The position numbers and the translations under genes are program-made. The notes beneath the pieces are model-generated. The model was not told where the DNA came from and made no database searches. It was given only the letters and a program-made list of their open reading frames with translations. Positions 10,686 through 24,900 of a DNA stretch of 64,000 nucleotides are shown in pieces (positions within the stretch are counted from its first letter, which is position 1; the number at the start of each line of letters is the position of its first letter). Origin of the DNA: Corella eumyota (Eukaryota > Chordata > Ascidiacea > Phlebobranchia > Corellidae); the NCBI GenBank assembly GCA_963082875.1, contig OY720102.1, forward strand, positions 13,552,990-13,616,989. Direction: 5' to 3'.

Positions 10686-11485
10686 CATTGTTACCTCTAG
10701 AAAAAACCATTCCGCACAGGTGCTTAAAAAAGTGCACAATCTCAAAATTGGGTGCACAGGTAGGTGCCCAATTTTTTTAACCCATAAATGTCCCTAAAAT
10801 ATATTACCTACTCTTTTCAAGATTTATAAAAATAATCATTTAATATCATTTTGTGTGTTTTATTAAAACATAAGTAAACTACTTTTTTGGTATTTTAACC
10901 TTTTGTTTTTGAACTGTACTGTACGTGCCATTTTCTTTTATTCAGTATTAAGTATTGAACCTTAATTCATAGTTTGTCATGTTTTAATGGGAATGCCTGC
11001 AGTTTGTGGAAATGTCAAAGTCACCGAATCTCACAGATTAATAAATAAATAAGCACAAGGTTTTAGTTGTAGTATCGAATATGTTATTTTAATGTAAGCA
11101 TGATATTAAATAATCATAAAAGCGTTTAATATTAATAATCAACATTAAAACATGCGTTATTTGTAGATACGTAACTTAACGAATAAAACTGCTATCATTT
11201 CGTTTTTCGGGTTTACTTAATCGTCTTTATCAATACGATAACAATTTCCTTTTTTGTATTGCGTCGTTTTGTCTCTTTTTTAATTTTGTGTCGAGAACTT
11301 TTTACTCAAATCGCGCATATCTTGTTTTTAAAATATTTTACTACATTTTTGTAAATATTAATTACACCGAATCCTTAAAATTTTGTTAAAATAGCATCCA
11401 TTTTTGCAGTCCTAAAATTTTACTGCGCATGTGCCCTGGAAAGTTGCGGGTTGTGCGCACTATTTTGTGCTTAAAAGTAACACTG
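10686..11485. mobile_element. Non-autonomous hAT-like element
   Basis: 800-bp insertion in a repeat unit. The left end reads CATTGTTACCTCTA and the reverse complement of the right end CAGTGTTACTTTTA, an imperfect terminal inverted repeat. Flanks ATTTATGG (10678-10685) and GTTTATGG (11486-11493) fit an 8-bp target duplication with one mismatch. No transposase frame. hAT assignment rests on the 8-bp duplication and the CAGTG-type end. Confidence 0.55.
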
Positions 11486-12809
11486 GTTTATGGCACTATC
11501 TTCAAAGCGTTAAGTTATGGCGCTATTCCTTTAGTAAGCAATAAACTTGTCGTGCTACTTTGCCCAAGAGCTGTGGTTTTATTACACAGATTATTTTAGC
11601 ATGAGTTAATTGCTTTGTTTTGGTAAAACTTACTTATTTAAAATATTTTTTTTGTTTTTAAATAAAACCATTTTTCTGTGTTTGTTGCTAAACCCTTTAC
11701 ATTTAAATCCCTTACAATTAAACCTTTTCTCTTGAACCCTTTACAATTAAACCTATTTATCTAAACTCCATACATTTAAAGCCCTTTACATTGACATTCT
11801 TTCATCTAAACCTTTTTTTAAACCTTTTACATTTGAACTCCTTTCATTCAACTTTTTACATTTTAAAAAATGTTTTTAAAGTGAAGTAAATCTGTTAGAT
11901 GTGTTAAACCAAGTGCAGGTGTCTAGTTTGAGTTTATCCCCTGATCTGGGAACAAAAGTAAAAGTAATAAAGTTTGGTATGTTAATTAATTTGCTGTCAA
12001 CATTTCAGTATATAAACAAGAAAATTTTAGAGATAGATTAAACCTCGGCATAACTTTAACTTTTATGAACCAAAGTTATATGGACCTGCCATGTGTTTTG
12101 GATAACAGTAAAAAGTTTATATCACTTTTAATCATACACACATAATTTAAGGCATTCTTGTTATATATTTACATGTGGACATTAAATTAACAAGCCGGCC
12201 AAATTGTTAAGATTATCTCGCCATTTATTTAGTCTAGATAAACAATAAACATTGGTGCCACGTTGTACTTAGGTGGTGGATTTAGTCCAAAGTCTGTTCC
12301 AGCATGAGTTATTGGCTTTATTTTAGTTAAACTTAAGCTTTTATTTCTTGATTTCATGTGCTAAAAATTTTATTAAATGTTTTTCTTTTTTTTGATATAT
12401 TATTCACTAATAAGAATTTAACTATATAACACAATATCACAACATTTGTATACAAATACCAAAAATATTATTAGTTTATTTGCAACACTAAACAGATTAC
12501 AGTTCTTTTAATAACTAAAAATAAAATACAAAAAACATTTTATTAATCCTATATTTTCTTTATTCTTCTTATTTTAGTGATCTACCTATTTTTAATAATT
12601 ATAAAGTTTTAAAAGTCTAAATTTAACTTTAAAATTGTTACACTATGAAGGGTTAAGAATAATTTTAAAACTAGTGTAATTAGAATACAACTTATGTGTT
12701 TATTTTTTTAGGGCATGTGCTTAAAATGAACTTTCAAACATCATCTTGTTATTTATTAAATTAATTTTCTGTGTTTTCAATATTTTAAAATTTGTAGGAA
12801 GTTTTTATC

Positions 12810-12953
12810 ATGGAGGAAACTGAATCAAATGATCCAGAGTTGCCAAACAATAATGACCCAGAGTTGCTAAACAATAATGATTTAGAGCTTCCAGACAATA
12901 ATGATCCAGAGTTTCCAGACAATAATGATCCAGAATCGAATTTAAATACTCAG
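12810..12953 (+). CDS. NLR gene 1 first coding exon (NNDPELP repeats)
   Basis: 48 codons starting MEETESNDPELPNNND and made mostly of an eight-residue acidic, Asn/Pro-rich repeat (NNDPELP-type, five turns). It ends in phase 0 at CAG/GTATTT. Gene 2 has the same exon at 45713-45856, same length, different repeat wording. Low complexity suggests a disordered N-terminus. Confidence 0.75.
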
Positions 12954-15900
12954 GTATTTTATTTACTTAAACCTAGATAAAGGTTTATAATTAAAATTTC
13001 CCTAAACCATCTAATAGTACAAGGTTACTAAATATATTTAAATTTTAAGTGTTTGGATGAGGTTGTGTTACTATAATGATGTTACATTTATAAAAATTTA
13101 AATAAATTTTGCAGAACTTGCAAGCAGGACCAGTTAGTTTAAATGTTTCTGGCGGCGATTTTGCTGAAATTTCAAGGAATTTGCCTCCAAGTGAGTTTTT
13201 GTTTTTTTAATTTTATATGTGGGTTTGCCTGACTATAGAAACCAGGGCGGACATTACAAAACTTGTAAAGTTGAAAAATATCAAATTTCATGAATGAGAT
13301 CGGGCGCAATACTTCATACTTCATTTTGTCTTGGTTATCACTATACATATTTTGTCTTGGTTATCACTATAATAAATGCTTAACATATAATCCCATGAAA
13401 CTCTATTAAACTGAAAAATCCGCCATACTCAATTTAATTTAGCATTTAAACATAAAGGATTCGAAGGAAAACATTATTTCGAAATAGATGATAGAACCAA
13501 ACTGTTTAATCTTTAGTCATGGTTTTCTTGTGCCGGTTTAAAGTTTTTTTTAAGTATATATATATATAAAATAACTATATTTTGTTTTGTAAATAAATGT
13601 GTTTTTTAAACATTTACCATAGAATTGAATTACTATACATTTTATGGACTATTGTTGGGTTATCCGCGATAGCTTTAACTTTTCATTATAAAAATGACAA
13701 TATAAAAGCACCCCTGTGGATAAAATGTAACATCACCACTTTTAATACAGATTTAGTTAACGAGGAAGATAGCTCATTAAATTTTGATACATTAGCGAGA
13801 TCGTTAAATTTAACTTAACGACTTTCATAATGCCGCCCCAGGCCAAGTCTTGGTTGATTTATAGACTTAACAAAACATTATTTTATGCAACATATTAGCA
13901 ACTGTAGCTTCGTTAATGTAGATGCTGTGGTACATATACATAACCCACAAGTGAACATAATTCGTGATTTTCATCAAAATGAGATCACTCAAAACATCAC
14001 TCACCATGAAAACATCACTCACCATGAAAACATCACTCACCATAAGCAATATGGTGGAGCATTCATGCCTGGGGCTTCAATATACGATTCTACATTTCCT
14101 CAAACAGGTATATTCAAATTATTTTCACAATACAAAATTATTTTACGAAAATTGCATTTTTGATCTGATAGGAGAGTTAAAAACCTTATTCATGCTAGTA
14201 AATTATTAAACTTACATTAAGGGGCTATAAACGATATGAACTTCTGCTAAGGGGCTGTAAACAGTATGAACTTCTGCTGAGCCAGCACTTAATTAGTAGC
14301 TTAATTATTGGGCAATCATAATCTATAATGTTCCAAACTAACGCATTCGATCTTCCCACATCAAGAACACAGATATATACAAAAAAATGTTTAATTGATT
14401 TTTACTTTCAACACAACATTAGAAGTTTTTTCCCAACTTATTTTTAAATTATAATTTTTTTTATTATGAATCATAGTCTAAAAATAAACTTTATACTAAC
14501 CCAATTTTATTTACATTGAAGGTTCCACTTCAAATGAAAATAAACAGCAAAGGTTCTCTGCTTTAAATCAGGTTCGAATTTGAAAGTTATTAATAAAATG
14601 TTGGGGTCACGTATGTTGTCCGGTTCTAGACCAAACATAATTACACTACGGCTCTCCTAAATTCTCTCATCTGATTTACGATGCTGGAGAATTTTTACAT
14701 ATGGAGAACAATTTGTCAGAATTTTTTGCAATGGTTAACGAAATGTTGTTTTCTCTTCGTTGTCTACTAATTAGCAACAAGCATACTGAATAATTTGAGA
14801 CTTAATTGAACTTACAACTGTTTAATTAACCTATATTACCCTAAAATGTAGTAATTTATATTATTTATAGCATTTTATGTTAAATAGTTACACTTTTACA
14901 AGTAGAAAGAACACATGTAAATTCAACACAAAATATAATTACACTTCTGCCCTCCTAAATTCTTTCCTACGGATTACGTTTCAAGAGAATTCTCTCCTAT
15001 GGTAAACGGAACATTGTTTTGTCTAGAGCCGGACAAAATATGTGATCCAAATGTTGTTATATTTATACTAAAGGACCCAGTTTAAAAACTGATATTGATT
15101 GGGTCATAAGACCTTGTTTAACAATTAATATGACTGGTAATCATTAGAAATGCTTGTAGTTTTTCAAACCAAGTTCTTATTCTTTTTTAGGAACAACCTG
15201 AAGAATCACAAACTTTAGATCCACATGAGGTTGATCCAGAACCAAGAAGAAAACAAAATGAAGGTAAATTAAAATCTTGTTTATAATATGGAAGTGTTTT
15301 TGGTATATGTTTATCTTTGATATGAGTAGACTGACTTCACAGTTTATTCTTGCATCTGATGTAAATGTCTTTATTAAGTTTGGTAATTTTAATCTGCTTA
15401 TGTATTTAGTAATACCAAAAGTGACTCATTTTTTGCACCAACAAAATAACACTTTAAGATAGATACAGTTGATATTAAACCTAAGACCTTAGGCAACAAC
15501 ACCTATTAATATAACCACTGGTATGACGTCATAAAGTTCTGTGTTTGATTCCTACTGTTTCTATGTCAAAAAGTTTTTAAATAAGATGCTACAAGCAATA
15601 CTGTAACATATCAATTTAATGCATATATTTTAAAATAACAATTTTTTTTATGTATATATCTTTAATGTTGATGTGGGAAGGTTGACTTCACAACCGAAAC
15701 AGAGAGTAACATCAGTTACTCCAACCTAGTCATGAGTTAATAGAGAAATAATATTGGTTATAATTGCCTAATAATTTATCTGCTGATTGCTTTTTTGGGG
15801 CTTATTAGAAGTTTGTATTGTTTATAGCGCCTTACTTAAGGGCACCACAGCATGGAAGCATTGGGGATTGAGCGCAGAACCTCATGTAGTGTAGGAAATG

Positions 15901-18900
15901 TTCTGACCACTACACCACGCTGCCAATCTTTTTTAAATAGAGTAAAAATCACAAAATATAAAATATAACACAGTATCCACTTACATAAAAGTTACGAAAC
16001 TTACTTAAAATAAAGATAACAAACAAGTAAAGGTGGAAACATGTGATTGCTGTAATAGATAACAACGGTCTATAATTACATATTTTATGTTCGACAATTA
16101 GAAGTTTCTTTATAAAACTTTTTTTTTATTTAAAGTATGAATTTATGAAAAACCGACATTAAAATTCATTGCCTTAAAAATACAATTTTAATAACGTAGT
16201 TAAACAACACAACCTAAGCTTGCCAACACAGTATGCGCACCACTAAAAAACTGGCAAACTCAAAAATAACAACACTTGGCAGTTCTCTACTTTTTTACTT
16301 TTATCAGAATATATATAACACAACGCATCAACAAATATTCTTTTACTAGTAGAAATAAAATGTTTTCAACTGTAATTGTTAAAGGGACTAAATAACAAAA
16401 AGCCGCAACCTCTTATAACCCAATGTGTTTGCCACTATTAAGAAGGTTGAAAATTAATCAAATAGTGTAAAAAAACAGTCAATCACACTAGATACAAATT
16501 TAAAATATTAATATTTGAGTTTCTTTATTCAAATAGAAATATAACATAAAAAAATGACATTCACATTAAACTTAATATTTATTATCCAATCCAAAGTTAT
16601 GCCCATTTAACTTTGAACCACATTACCATAAAGCCCATAAATATGATAATTTAAAATAATGATAAAAACTGTTTTAAGGCAAAAATGACTAAATATAAAC
16701 TTAAATTTGCTTATGATTGATTTTAACATTGGCCAAAGCTCCCCTGTTACAGAAAACAACTGAATAATATGACATATACAACTTATGCATGCTATGTTAA
16801 AAAATATTGTTAAATATATTTTAAGTAATTAACACTTTGGTCATTAAATCACAAGCAATCAAGGCATCGGCGTTTAGTTTGTTTAATTTATTTTGTTGTA
16901 GTTTGAGTTACTATATTTTTAAAAATTAACGCCATATTAATTTAAGCATTTAAATTATAGGTTCCCCTCTTAGTGAAAATGTACAGCCAGGATCCTCTGC
17001 TTCAAATCAGGTTTTAACTTCAAAGTTATTAATAAAAGGATGGAGTTTAAAGATTGTTTAAATATTTAAACTTTGAATTTATAAAGTTGAATATTTTTAA
17101 ATAATTAATTTTAATAATAAATTTAATTAACTTTTAAATCATTTTTATTTTAAAGGAACATTCTGGAAAATCACGAATCCCGGCGAAAACTTACAAAAAA
17201 GAGTTTCCAGTACCAAGAAGAAGGCAGAATGAGTGTAAGTTTAAGCAATTATCCAAACAAATTTATTTTTATTGTATGAGCTTATACTTTGGCATTTTCC
17301 ATCTTTAATATAACATAGCACTGTATTTTAACTTGATTTTATTTACATTAAAGGTTCCACTTTAAATGAAAATGTACAGCTGAGATCATCTGTTTCAAAT
17401 CAGGTTTTAACTTTAAAATTGTTCTTAAGATTTTGGGATATTTACTCTAAAGAATAAAAATTAAAAACTGATATTAATTGGGTCATAAGACCTTGTTTAA
17501 CAGTAAATGTGACTGATAATCATTAGAAATCTTTGTAGTTACCAAAGTTTTACTGTTTATAAAGGAACAACCTGAAGATTTACAAACTTTAGATTCACAT
17601 GAGGTTGATCTAGAATCAAGAAGAAGACAAAATAAAGGTAAATTTAAATCTTGTTTATAATATGGAAGTGTTTTTGGTTTATGTTTATCTTTGATATAAG
17701 TAGACTGACTTCACAGTTTAATCTTGCATCGAATGTAAATGTCTTTATTAAGTTAAGTAATTTTAATCTGCTTATGTATTTAGTAATAGCAAAAGTGACT
17801 AAGTTTGTCACCAACAAAATAACACTTGAAGATAGATGCAGATGGAATTAAACCTTAAACCTTGTGCGGTAATACCTAATAAAATAACTACTGGTATTAC
17901 TACATAAAGTCCTGCGTTTGATTTTTACTGTTTCCATGTCTAAGTGTTATTGAATAAGATGCTACAAGCAATTCTTTCCTATATCCAATATTAAGTTTTT
18001 TTGCTTATATTTTACAAAAACAATCTTATCCAAATAGAATCAAAAAAACAAAAATATATTGAAATAAAACTTAACATAACACTTAAGATCTCATTACAAC
18101 TAAGCCACTTATATAAAAGTGACGAAACTTAAAATAAAGATAACAAACAAGTAAAGGTGGAAACATGTTATTGCTGTAATATATAACAAGGTTTATATTT
18201 GTTACAATACTTATTTCTGCTAAACTAAAAAATTAATTAGCTGTATATTATAATGCAATATTATCTGGTCGCTAAATTTAGTGGAAGTAATATACAATAA
18301 TAAAAGGGGTTAAGTAAAGAGGATTGAAAATTTTTCTTACCTTGACTTAAAACAATTTATATTTAACCTTAAATATAATAAATCTAGTAATTGTTTTTAC
18401 GTAATACCAGCATTTTCACAGGTTTTACTTCAAATGAAAATTTACAACCCTTTGCTTCAAATCAGGTTTTAACTTGTTATCAATACAATGTTTAAATATT
18501 TACAATAACAAATAAAGTAATAATATTAAATTGTATTTTTTTAATTGAAGGGACAACTTTTTTAAAATTTAAATGGTTATCATTAAACCTTTAGGCATTT
18601 ATTATTGAAACTAAGTTGTAAAATTAAATTTTTTTTATAATAAGTTTTGTTTAAAGGAACAACCTGGAGAATCAGAAACTTTAGTTAAACTTCCACTTGA
18701 GGTTGATGCAGAACCAGAAAGTCAAAATGAGGGTAAATTTAACAAAATATAATCATGTTATTATATAAAAGTGTTTTAATATTTACTTATTTGCATAATA
18801 ATGAGGCTGATTTTAAAAAAAAAATATTTTAACATATTTACTGACAAAAGTAACTATATAATTAGGCTGTAAATATAAAACTTTCCATATAAGAATAAAT

Positions 18901-21900
18901 TTAGAATTACTTGTACTTTACAGTATTTAAAAAAACTCTCAGACTTTTCAGTTCTATATTTTATATTTTTGTACTGTAATCCTAGCAGTAAAAATTACTG
19001 TATTTTAACACAATATTATTTACAGATATTTTTTCTAATTTTTTTACCTTTAAACAAGTTAGAAGTATAGCCTGACTTAAAATAAGTCGGGCGATCATAT
19101 GACTTTTTTTATTATAAATGCATAGTCAACTGTTATGGTTCTTACTGAATATTGCTTTTTTAATTTATTGTGTTTTACTTAATCTCAGATATTTGTTAGT
19201 TATGCAAAGTTTAATGCTGCTTTATAAATGTTAAAATACTTTTAAAAGTTACTTTTTTGTTAATTTTTATGCTATCTGGATTTAACTGCCAGTTGAATAG
19301 AACATCATGAATTTAGTTTTTTCTTTGCTAACTTCCTTTATACTTTAAATTTTTTTTTTAAATGAACAAAATAATTTTAAAAATTGAAATCATACTCTAT
19401 ATTAACATAAGTGTTTACATTAAAGGTTCTACTTCCAGGGAAAGTGTACCACTGAGACCCTCTGCTTTAAATCAGGTTTTAACATTAGAAATATCAATAA
19501 AGTTTTATTATAAGTACAATAAATAAAAAAGTTTTAATACTGTTTTTAAAAATTATTGAATTAAATTTTAATTTTACAAAAAAATTTGTTTAAAGGAACA
19601 ACCTAAAGAATCACAAACTCCAGTAAAACTTTCACATCAGGTTGATCCAGAACCAAGAAAAACACGAAATGAAGGTAAATTTAACAAAATTAAATTATGT
19701 TTATTGTATGGGACCCTTGATATTTATATATATTAATATGTAATACAAGAAGTATATAGCAAACCTGTATCTATCTCATTTTCATTTACAATAAAGGTTC
19801 TACTTTAACTGAGAGTGTACAACCGAGATCTTCTGCTTTAAATCAGGTTTAATTATAAAGTTTTCAATAAATTTAAGCTTGTTCAAATTGAAAAACACAG
19901 TTTTAATATTTGTTTAAAGAAATTTGTCTAATAAAATCAATCTAAACTTAAATATTTGTTTTAAAGGAACATGCTGATAATTCACCAACTGCAGCAAAAA
20001 CTTACAAAAAGGAGTTTCCAGTACCAAGAAGAAGGCAGAATGAAAGTAAGTTTAAGTACCTTTTACAAACAAAAATGTGGTGGTGTTTGTCTTTGTTATT
20101 TTTACTTTTAATATAGTAAGGCTTTTGTCGCGTTTTTGTCAAAGCAACTTTTGTTACTTGACTTCAGTTTAATTTCCCTTTTTTATTTTAGTAAAGTTTA
20201 TTTTGCTGATTTTTTTAAGAGATTGTGTAGTTGCAGGTTTTTTTAAATTATGTTCGAATTTTTCCAACTTGCACGAGGAAACATTATTTTGAAAATTGGT
20301 CGCGTAGTTTTTGAGAATATTGTCAATAGAAAAAGTCCCTGTGCTTGCGAGTCACATGACGCACGACATCATTGTCGTTAGCTCATATGCTGGCAGACAT
20401 AGAGAATTATTTTTATTTTACCCTTTTAACCATTTGTTGTACTTTTTTAAATTTTTTCGCAGGAAACAAACTTAACATAAAAAGCAATATTTAGCAATAC
20501 TATGTAAGACATTTCTTACTTTTAAAGTATTTCAATTAAGTAGGCCGTATTTGAAAAATTCTTACAAGTTAAGGGTATGTTGTTAGTTTTAAAAATTTAC
20601 CAGTCAGAAACGGTTACAAACACTTACAAAAATACACAAAAACTAAGTGTTATTGAAGCAAAGTTTACCACTAAAACGCGAGCGTAGGGATTTTCTCTAT
20701 ATACAATATTTACCTTTAAATCTCAATATTCTGAAAACAAACTTTATTAACATTAAAGGTACCAGTTTGAATGAAAATGTACAGCTGAGATCCTCTGCTT
20801 CAAATCAGGTTTTAACTTTAAATTTGTCAAAAAAATAAATATTTACAAAGTTGTGTCATATTTACATTAGAGACACAGTTTAAATATAATTAATTAACTA
20901 ATTAAAGTTATTAGAGATGTTTCAAAAATTATTTAAGCTCTATTGCAAGAATTGTAAAGTTTTTGAAATAAATGTTTACTTATTTTCAAACATTTTGAAA
21001 ATTAAATTTATGCTTTCAGCTAACTCCTAAAAAATCCAAATCTTTTGTCGAACGTTTTCGAAAATTTTTTTCAAAACCAACAGAAAAAGGTAAAAGAAAA
21101 AAAAATTCTTAGTAAATTTATATGTTATTATTTAATTTGAGGTTTTAATTTTGATAACTTTGTAACAAAACTGAGTAATTTTTATCAGTACAGTTAATAT
21201 AGAATCTTGGGCGGATTTTTATTTTGTGATGGGCTTTGTTTTTTATTTTGTGATGGGCTTTGTTGTGTTCATATAAGAATAAATTTAGAATTACTTGTAC
21301 TTTACAGTATTTAAAAAAACTCTCAGACTTTTCAATTCTATATTTTATATTTTTGTACTGTAATCCTAGCAGTAAAAATTACTGTATTTTAACACAATAT
21401 TATTTACAGATATTTTTTTTAATTTTTTTACCTTTAAACAAGTTAGAAGTATAGCCTGACTTAAAATAAGTCGGGCGATCATATGACTTTTTTTATTATA
21501 AATGCATAGTCAACTGTTATGGTTCTTACTGAATATTGCCTTTTTAATTTATTGTGTTTTACTTAATCTCAGATATTTGTTTGTTATGCAAAGTTTAATG
21601 CTGCATTATAAATGTTAAAATACTTTTAAAAGTTACTTTTTTGTTAATTTTTATGCTATCTGGACTTAACTGCCAGTTGAATAGAACATCATGAATTTAG
21701 TTTTTTCTTTGCTAACTTCCTTTATACTTTAAATTTTTTTTTTAAATGTAACAAAATAAGTTTAAAAATTGAAATCATACTCTATATTAACATAAGTGTT
21801 TACATTAAAGGTTCTACTTCCAGGGAAAGTGTACCACTGAGACCTTCTGCTTTAAATCAGGTTTTAACATTAGAAATATCAATAAAGTTTTATTATAAGT

Positions 21901-24900
21901 ACAATAAATAAAAAAGTTTTAATACTGTTTTTAAAAATTATTGAATTAAATTTTAATTTTACAAAAAAATTTGTTTAAAGGAACAACCTAAAGAATCACA
22001 AACTCCAGTAAAACTTTCACATCAGGTTGATCCAGAACCAAGAAAAACACGAAATGAAGGTAAATTTAACAAAATTATATTATGTTTATTGTATGGGACC
22101 CTTGATATTTATATATATTATTATGTAATACAAGAAGTATATAGCAAACCTGTATCTAACTCATTTTCATTTACAATAAAGGTTCTACTTTAACTGAGAG
22201 TGTACAACCGAGATCTTCTGCTTTAAATCAGGTTTAATTATAAAGTTTTCAATAAATTTAAGCTTGTTCAAATTGAAAAACACAGTTTTAATATTTGTTT
22301 AAAGAAATTTGTCTAATAAAATCAATCTAAACTTAAATATTTGTTTTAAAGGAACATGCTGATAATTCACCAACTGCAGCAAAAACTTACAAAAAGGAGT
22401 TTCCAGTACCAAGAAGAAGGCAGAATGAAAGTAAGTTTAAGTACCTTTTACAAACAAAAATGTGGTGGTGTTTGTCTTTGTTATTTTTACTTTTAATATA
22501 GTAAGGCTTTTGTCGCGTTTTTGTCAAAGCAACTTTTGTTACTTGACTTCAGTTTAATTTCCCTTTTTTATTTTAGTAAAGTTTATTTTGCTGATTTTTT
22601 TAAGAGATTGTGTAGTTGCAGGTTTTTTTAAATTATGTTCGAATTTTTCCAACTTGCACGAGGAAACATTATTTTGAAAATTGGTCGCGTAGTTTTTGAG
22701 AATATTGTCAATAGAAAAAGTCCCTGTGCTTGCGAGTCACATGACGCACGACATCATTGTCGTTAGCTCATATGCTGGCAGACATAGAGAATTATTTTTA
22801 TTTTACCCTTTTAACCATTTGTTGTACTTTTTTAAATTTTTTCGCAGGAAACAAACTTAACATAAAAAGCAATATTTAGCAATACTATGTAAGACATTTC
22901 TTACTTTTAAAGTATTTCAATTAAGTAGGCCGTATTTGAAAAATTCTTACAAGTTAAGGGTATGTTGTTAGTTTTAAAAATTTACCAGTCAGAAACGGTT
23001 ACAAACACTTACAAAAATACACAAAAACTAAGTGTTATTGAAGCAAAGTTTACCACTAAAACGCGAGCGTAGGGATTTTCTCTATATACAATATTTACCT
23101 TTAAATCTCAATATTCTGAAAACAAACTTTATTAACATTAAAGGTACCAGTTTGAATGAAAATGTACAGCTGAGATCCTCTGCTTCAAATCAGGTTTTAA
23201 CTTTAAATTTGTCAAAAAAATAAATATTTACAAAGTTGTGTCATATTTACATTAGAGACACAGTTTAAATATAATTAATTAACTAATTAAAGTTATTAGA
23301 GATGTTTCAAAAATTATTTAAGCTCTATTGCAAGAATTGTAAAGTTTTTGAAATAAATGTTTACTTATTTTCAAACATTTTGAAAATTAAATTTATGCTT
23401 TCAGCTAACTCCTAAAAAATCCAAATCTTTTGTCGAACGTTTTCGAAAATTTTTTTCAAAACCAACAGAAAAAGGTAAAAGAAAAAAAAATTCTTAGTAA
23501 ATTTATATGTTATTATTTAATTTGAGGTTTTAATTTTGATAACTTTGTAACAAAACTGAGTAATTTTTATCAGTACAGTTAATATAGAATCTTGGGCGGA
23601 TTTTTATTTTGTGATGGGCTTTGTTTTTTATTTTGTGATGGGCTTTGTTGTGTTCATATAAGAATAAATTTAGAATTACTTGTACTTTACAGTATTTAAA
23701 AAAACTCTCAGACTTTTCAATTCTATATTTTATATTTTTGTACTGTAATCCTAGCAGTAAAAATTACTGTATTTTAACACAATATTATTTACAGATATTT
23801 TTTTTAATTTTTTTACCTTTAAACAAGTTAGAAGTATAGCCTGACTTAAAATAAGTCGGGCGATCATATGACTTTTTTTATTATAAATGCATAGTCAACT
23901 GTTATGGTTCTTACTGAATATTGCCTTTTTAATTTATTGTGTTTTACTTAATCTCAGATATTTGTTTGTTATGCAAAGTTTAATGCTGCATTATAAATGT
24001 TAAAATACTTTTAAAAGTTACTTTTTTGTTAATTTTTATGCTATCTGGACTTAACTGCCAGTTGAATAGAACATCATGAATTTAGTTTTTTCTTTGCTAA
24101 CTTCCTTTATACTTTAAATTTTTTTTTTAAATGTAACAAAATAAGTTTAAAAATTGAAATCATACTCTATATTAACATAAGTGTTTACATTAAAGGTTCT
24201 ACTTCCAGGGAAAGTGTACCACTGAGACCTTCTGCTTTAAATCAGGTTTTAACATTAGAAATATCAATAAAGTTTTATTATAAGTACAATAAATAAAAAA
24301 GTTTTAATACTGTTTTTAAAAATTATTGAATTAAATTTTAATTTTACAAAAAAATTTGTTTAAAGGAACAACCTAAAGAATCACAAACTCCAGTAAAACT
24401 TTCACATCAGGTTGATCCAGAACCAAGAAAAACACGAAATGAAGGTAAATTTAACAAAATTATATTATGTTTATTGTATGGGACCCTTGATATTTATATA
24501 TATTATTATGTAATACAAGAAGTATATAGCAAACCTGTATCTAACTCATTTTCATTTACAATAAAGGTTCTACTTTAACTGAGAGTGTACAACCGAGATC
24601 TTCTGCTTTAAATCAGGTTTAATTATAAAGTTTTCAATAAATTTAAGCTTGTTCAAATTGAAAAACACAGTTTTAATATTTGTTTAAAGAAATTTGTCTA
24701 ATAAAATCAATCTAAACTTAAATATTTGTTTTAAAGGAACATGCTGATAATTCACCAACTGCAGCAAAAACTTACAAAAAGGAGTTTCCAGTACCAAGAA
24801 GAAGGCAGAATGAAAGTAAGTTTAAGTACCTTTTACAAACAAAAATGTGGTGGTGTTTGTCTTTGTTATTTTTACTTTTAATATAGTAAGGCTTTTGTCG

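Larger units (their letters stand above)
7034..12700. repeat. Gene-free diverged repeat block, copy 2 and extension
   Basis: Continuation of the repeat family seen in copy 1, with units recognisable near 7130, 8080, 9530-9960, 10440-10680, 11490-11640 and 12110-12310. It is interrupted by a palindrome, a ~15-bp minisatellite and an 800-bp inserted element listed separately. Sequence at 44640-45010, upstream of NLR gene 2, resembles one unit of this family, so the block may be an expanded version of the NLR upstream region. No gene is visible. Confidence 0.65.

Noticed and set aside
13867-14049. Minus-strand frame with repeated MVSDVF
   Set aside because: Antisense of the NITHHE coding repeat of NLR exon 3.
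15277-15462. Repeated 61-67-residue frames after linker exons (also 17651-17851, 49443-49646)
   Set aside because: They lie in introns copied with the exon pairs, are not conserved in frame, and sit after clear donors.
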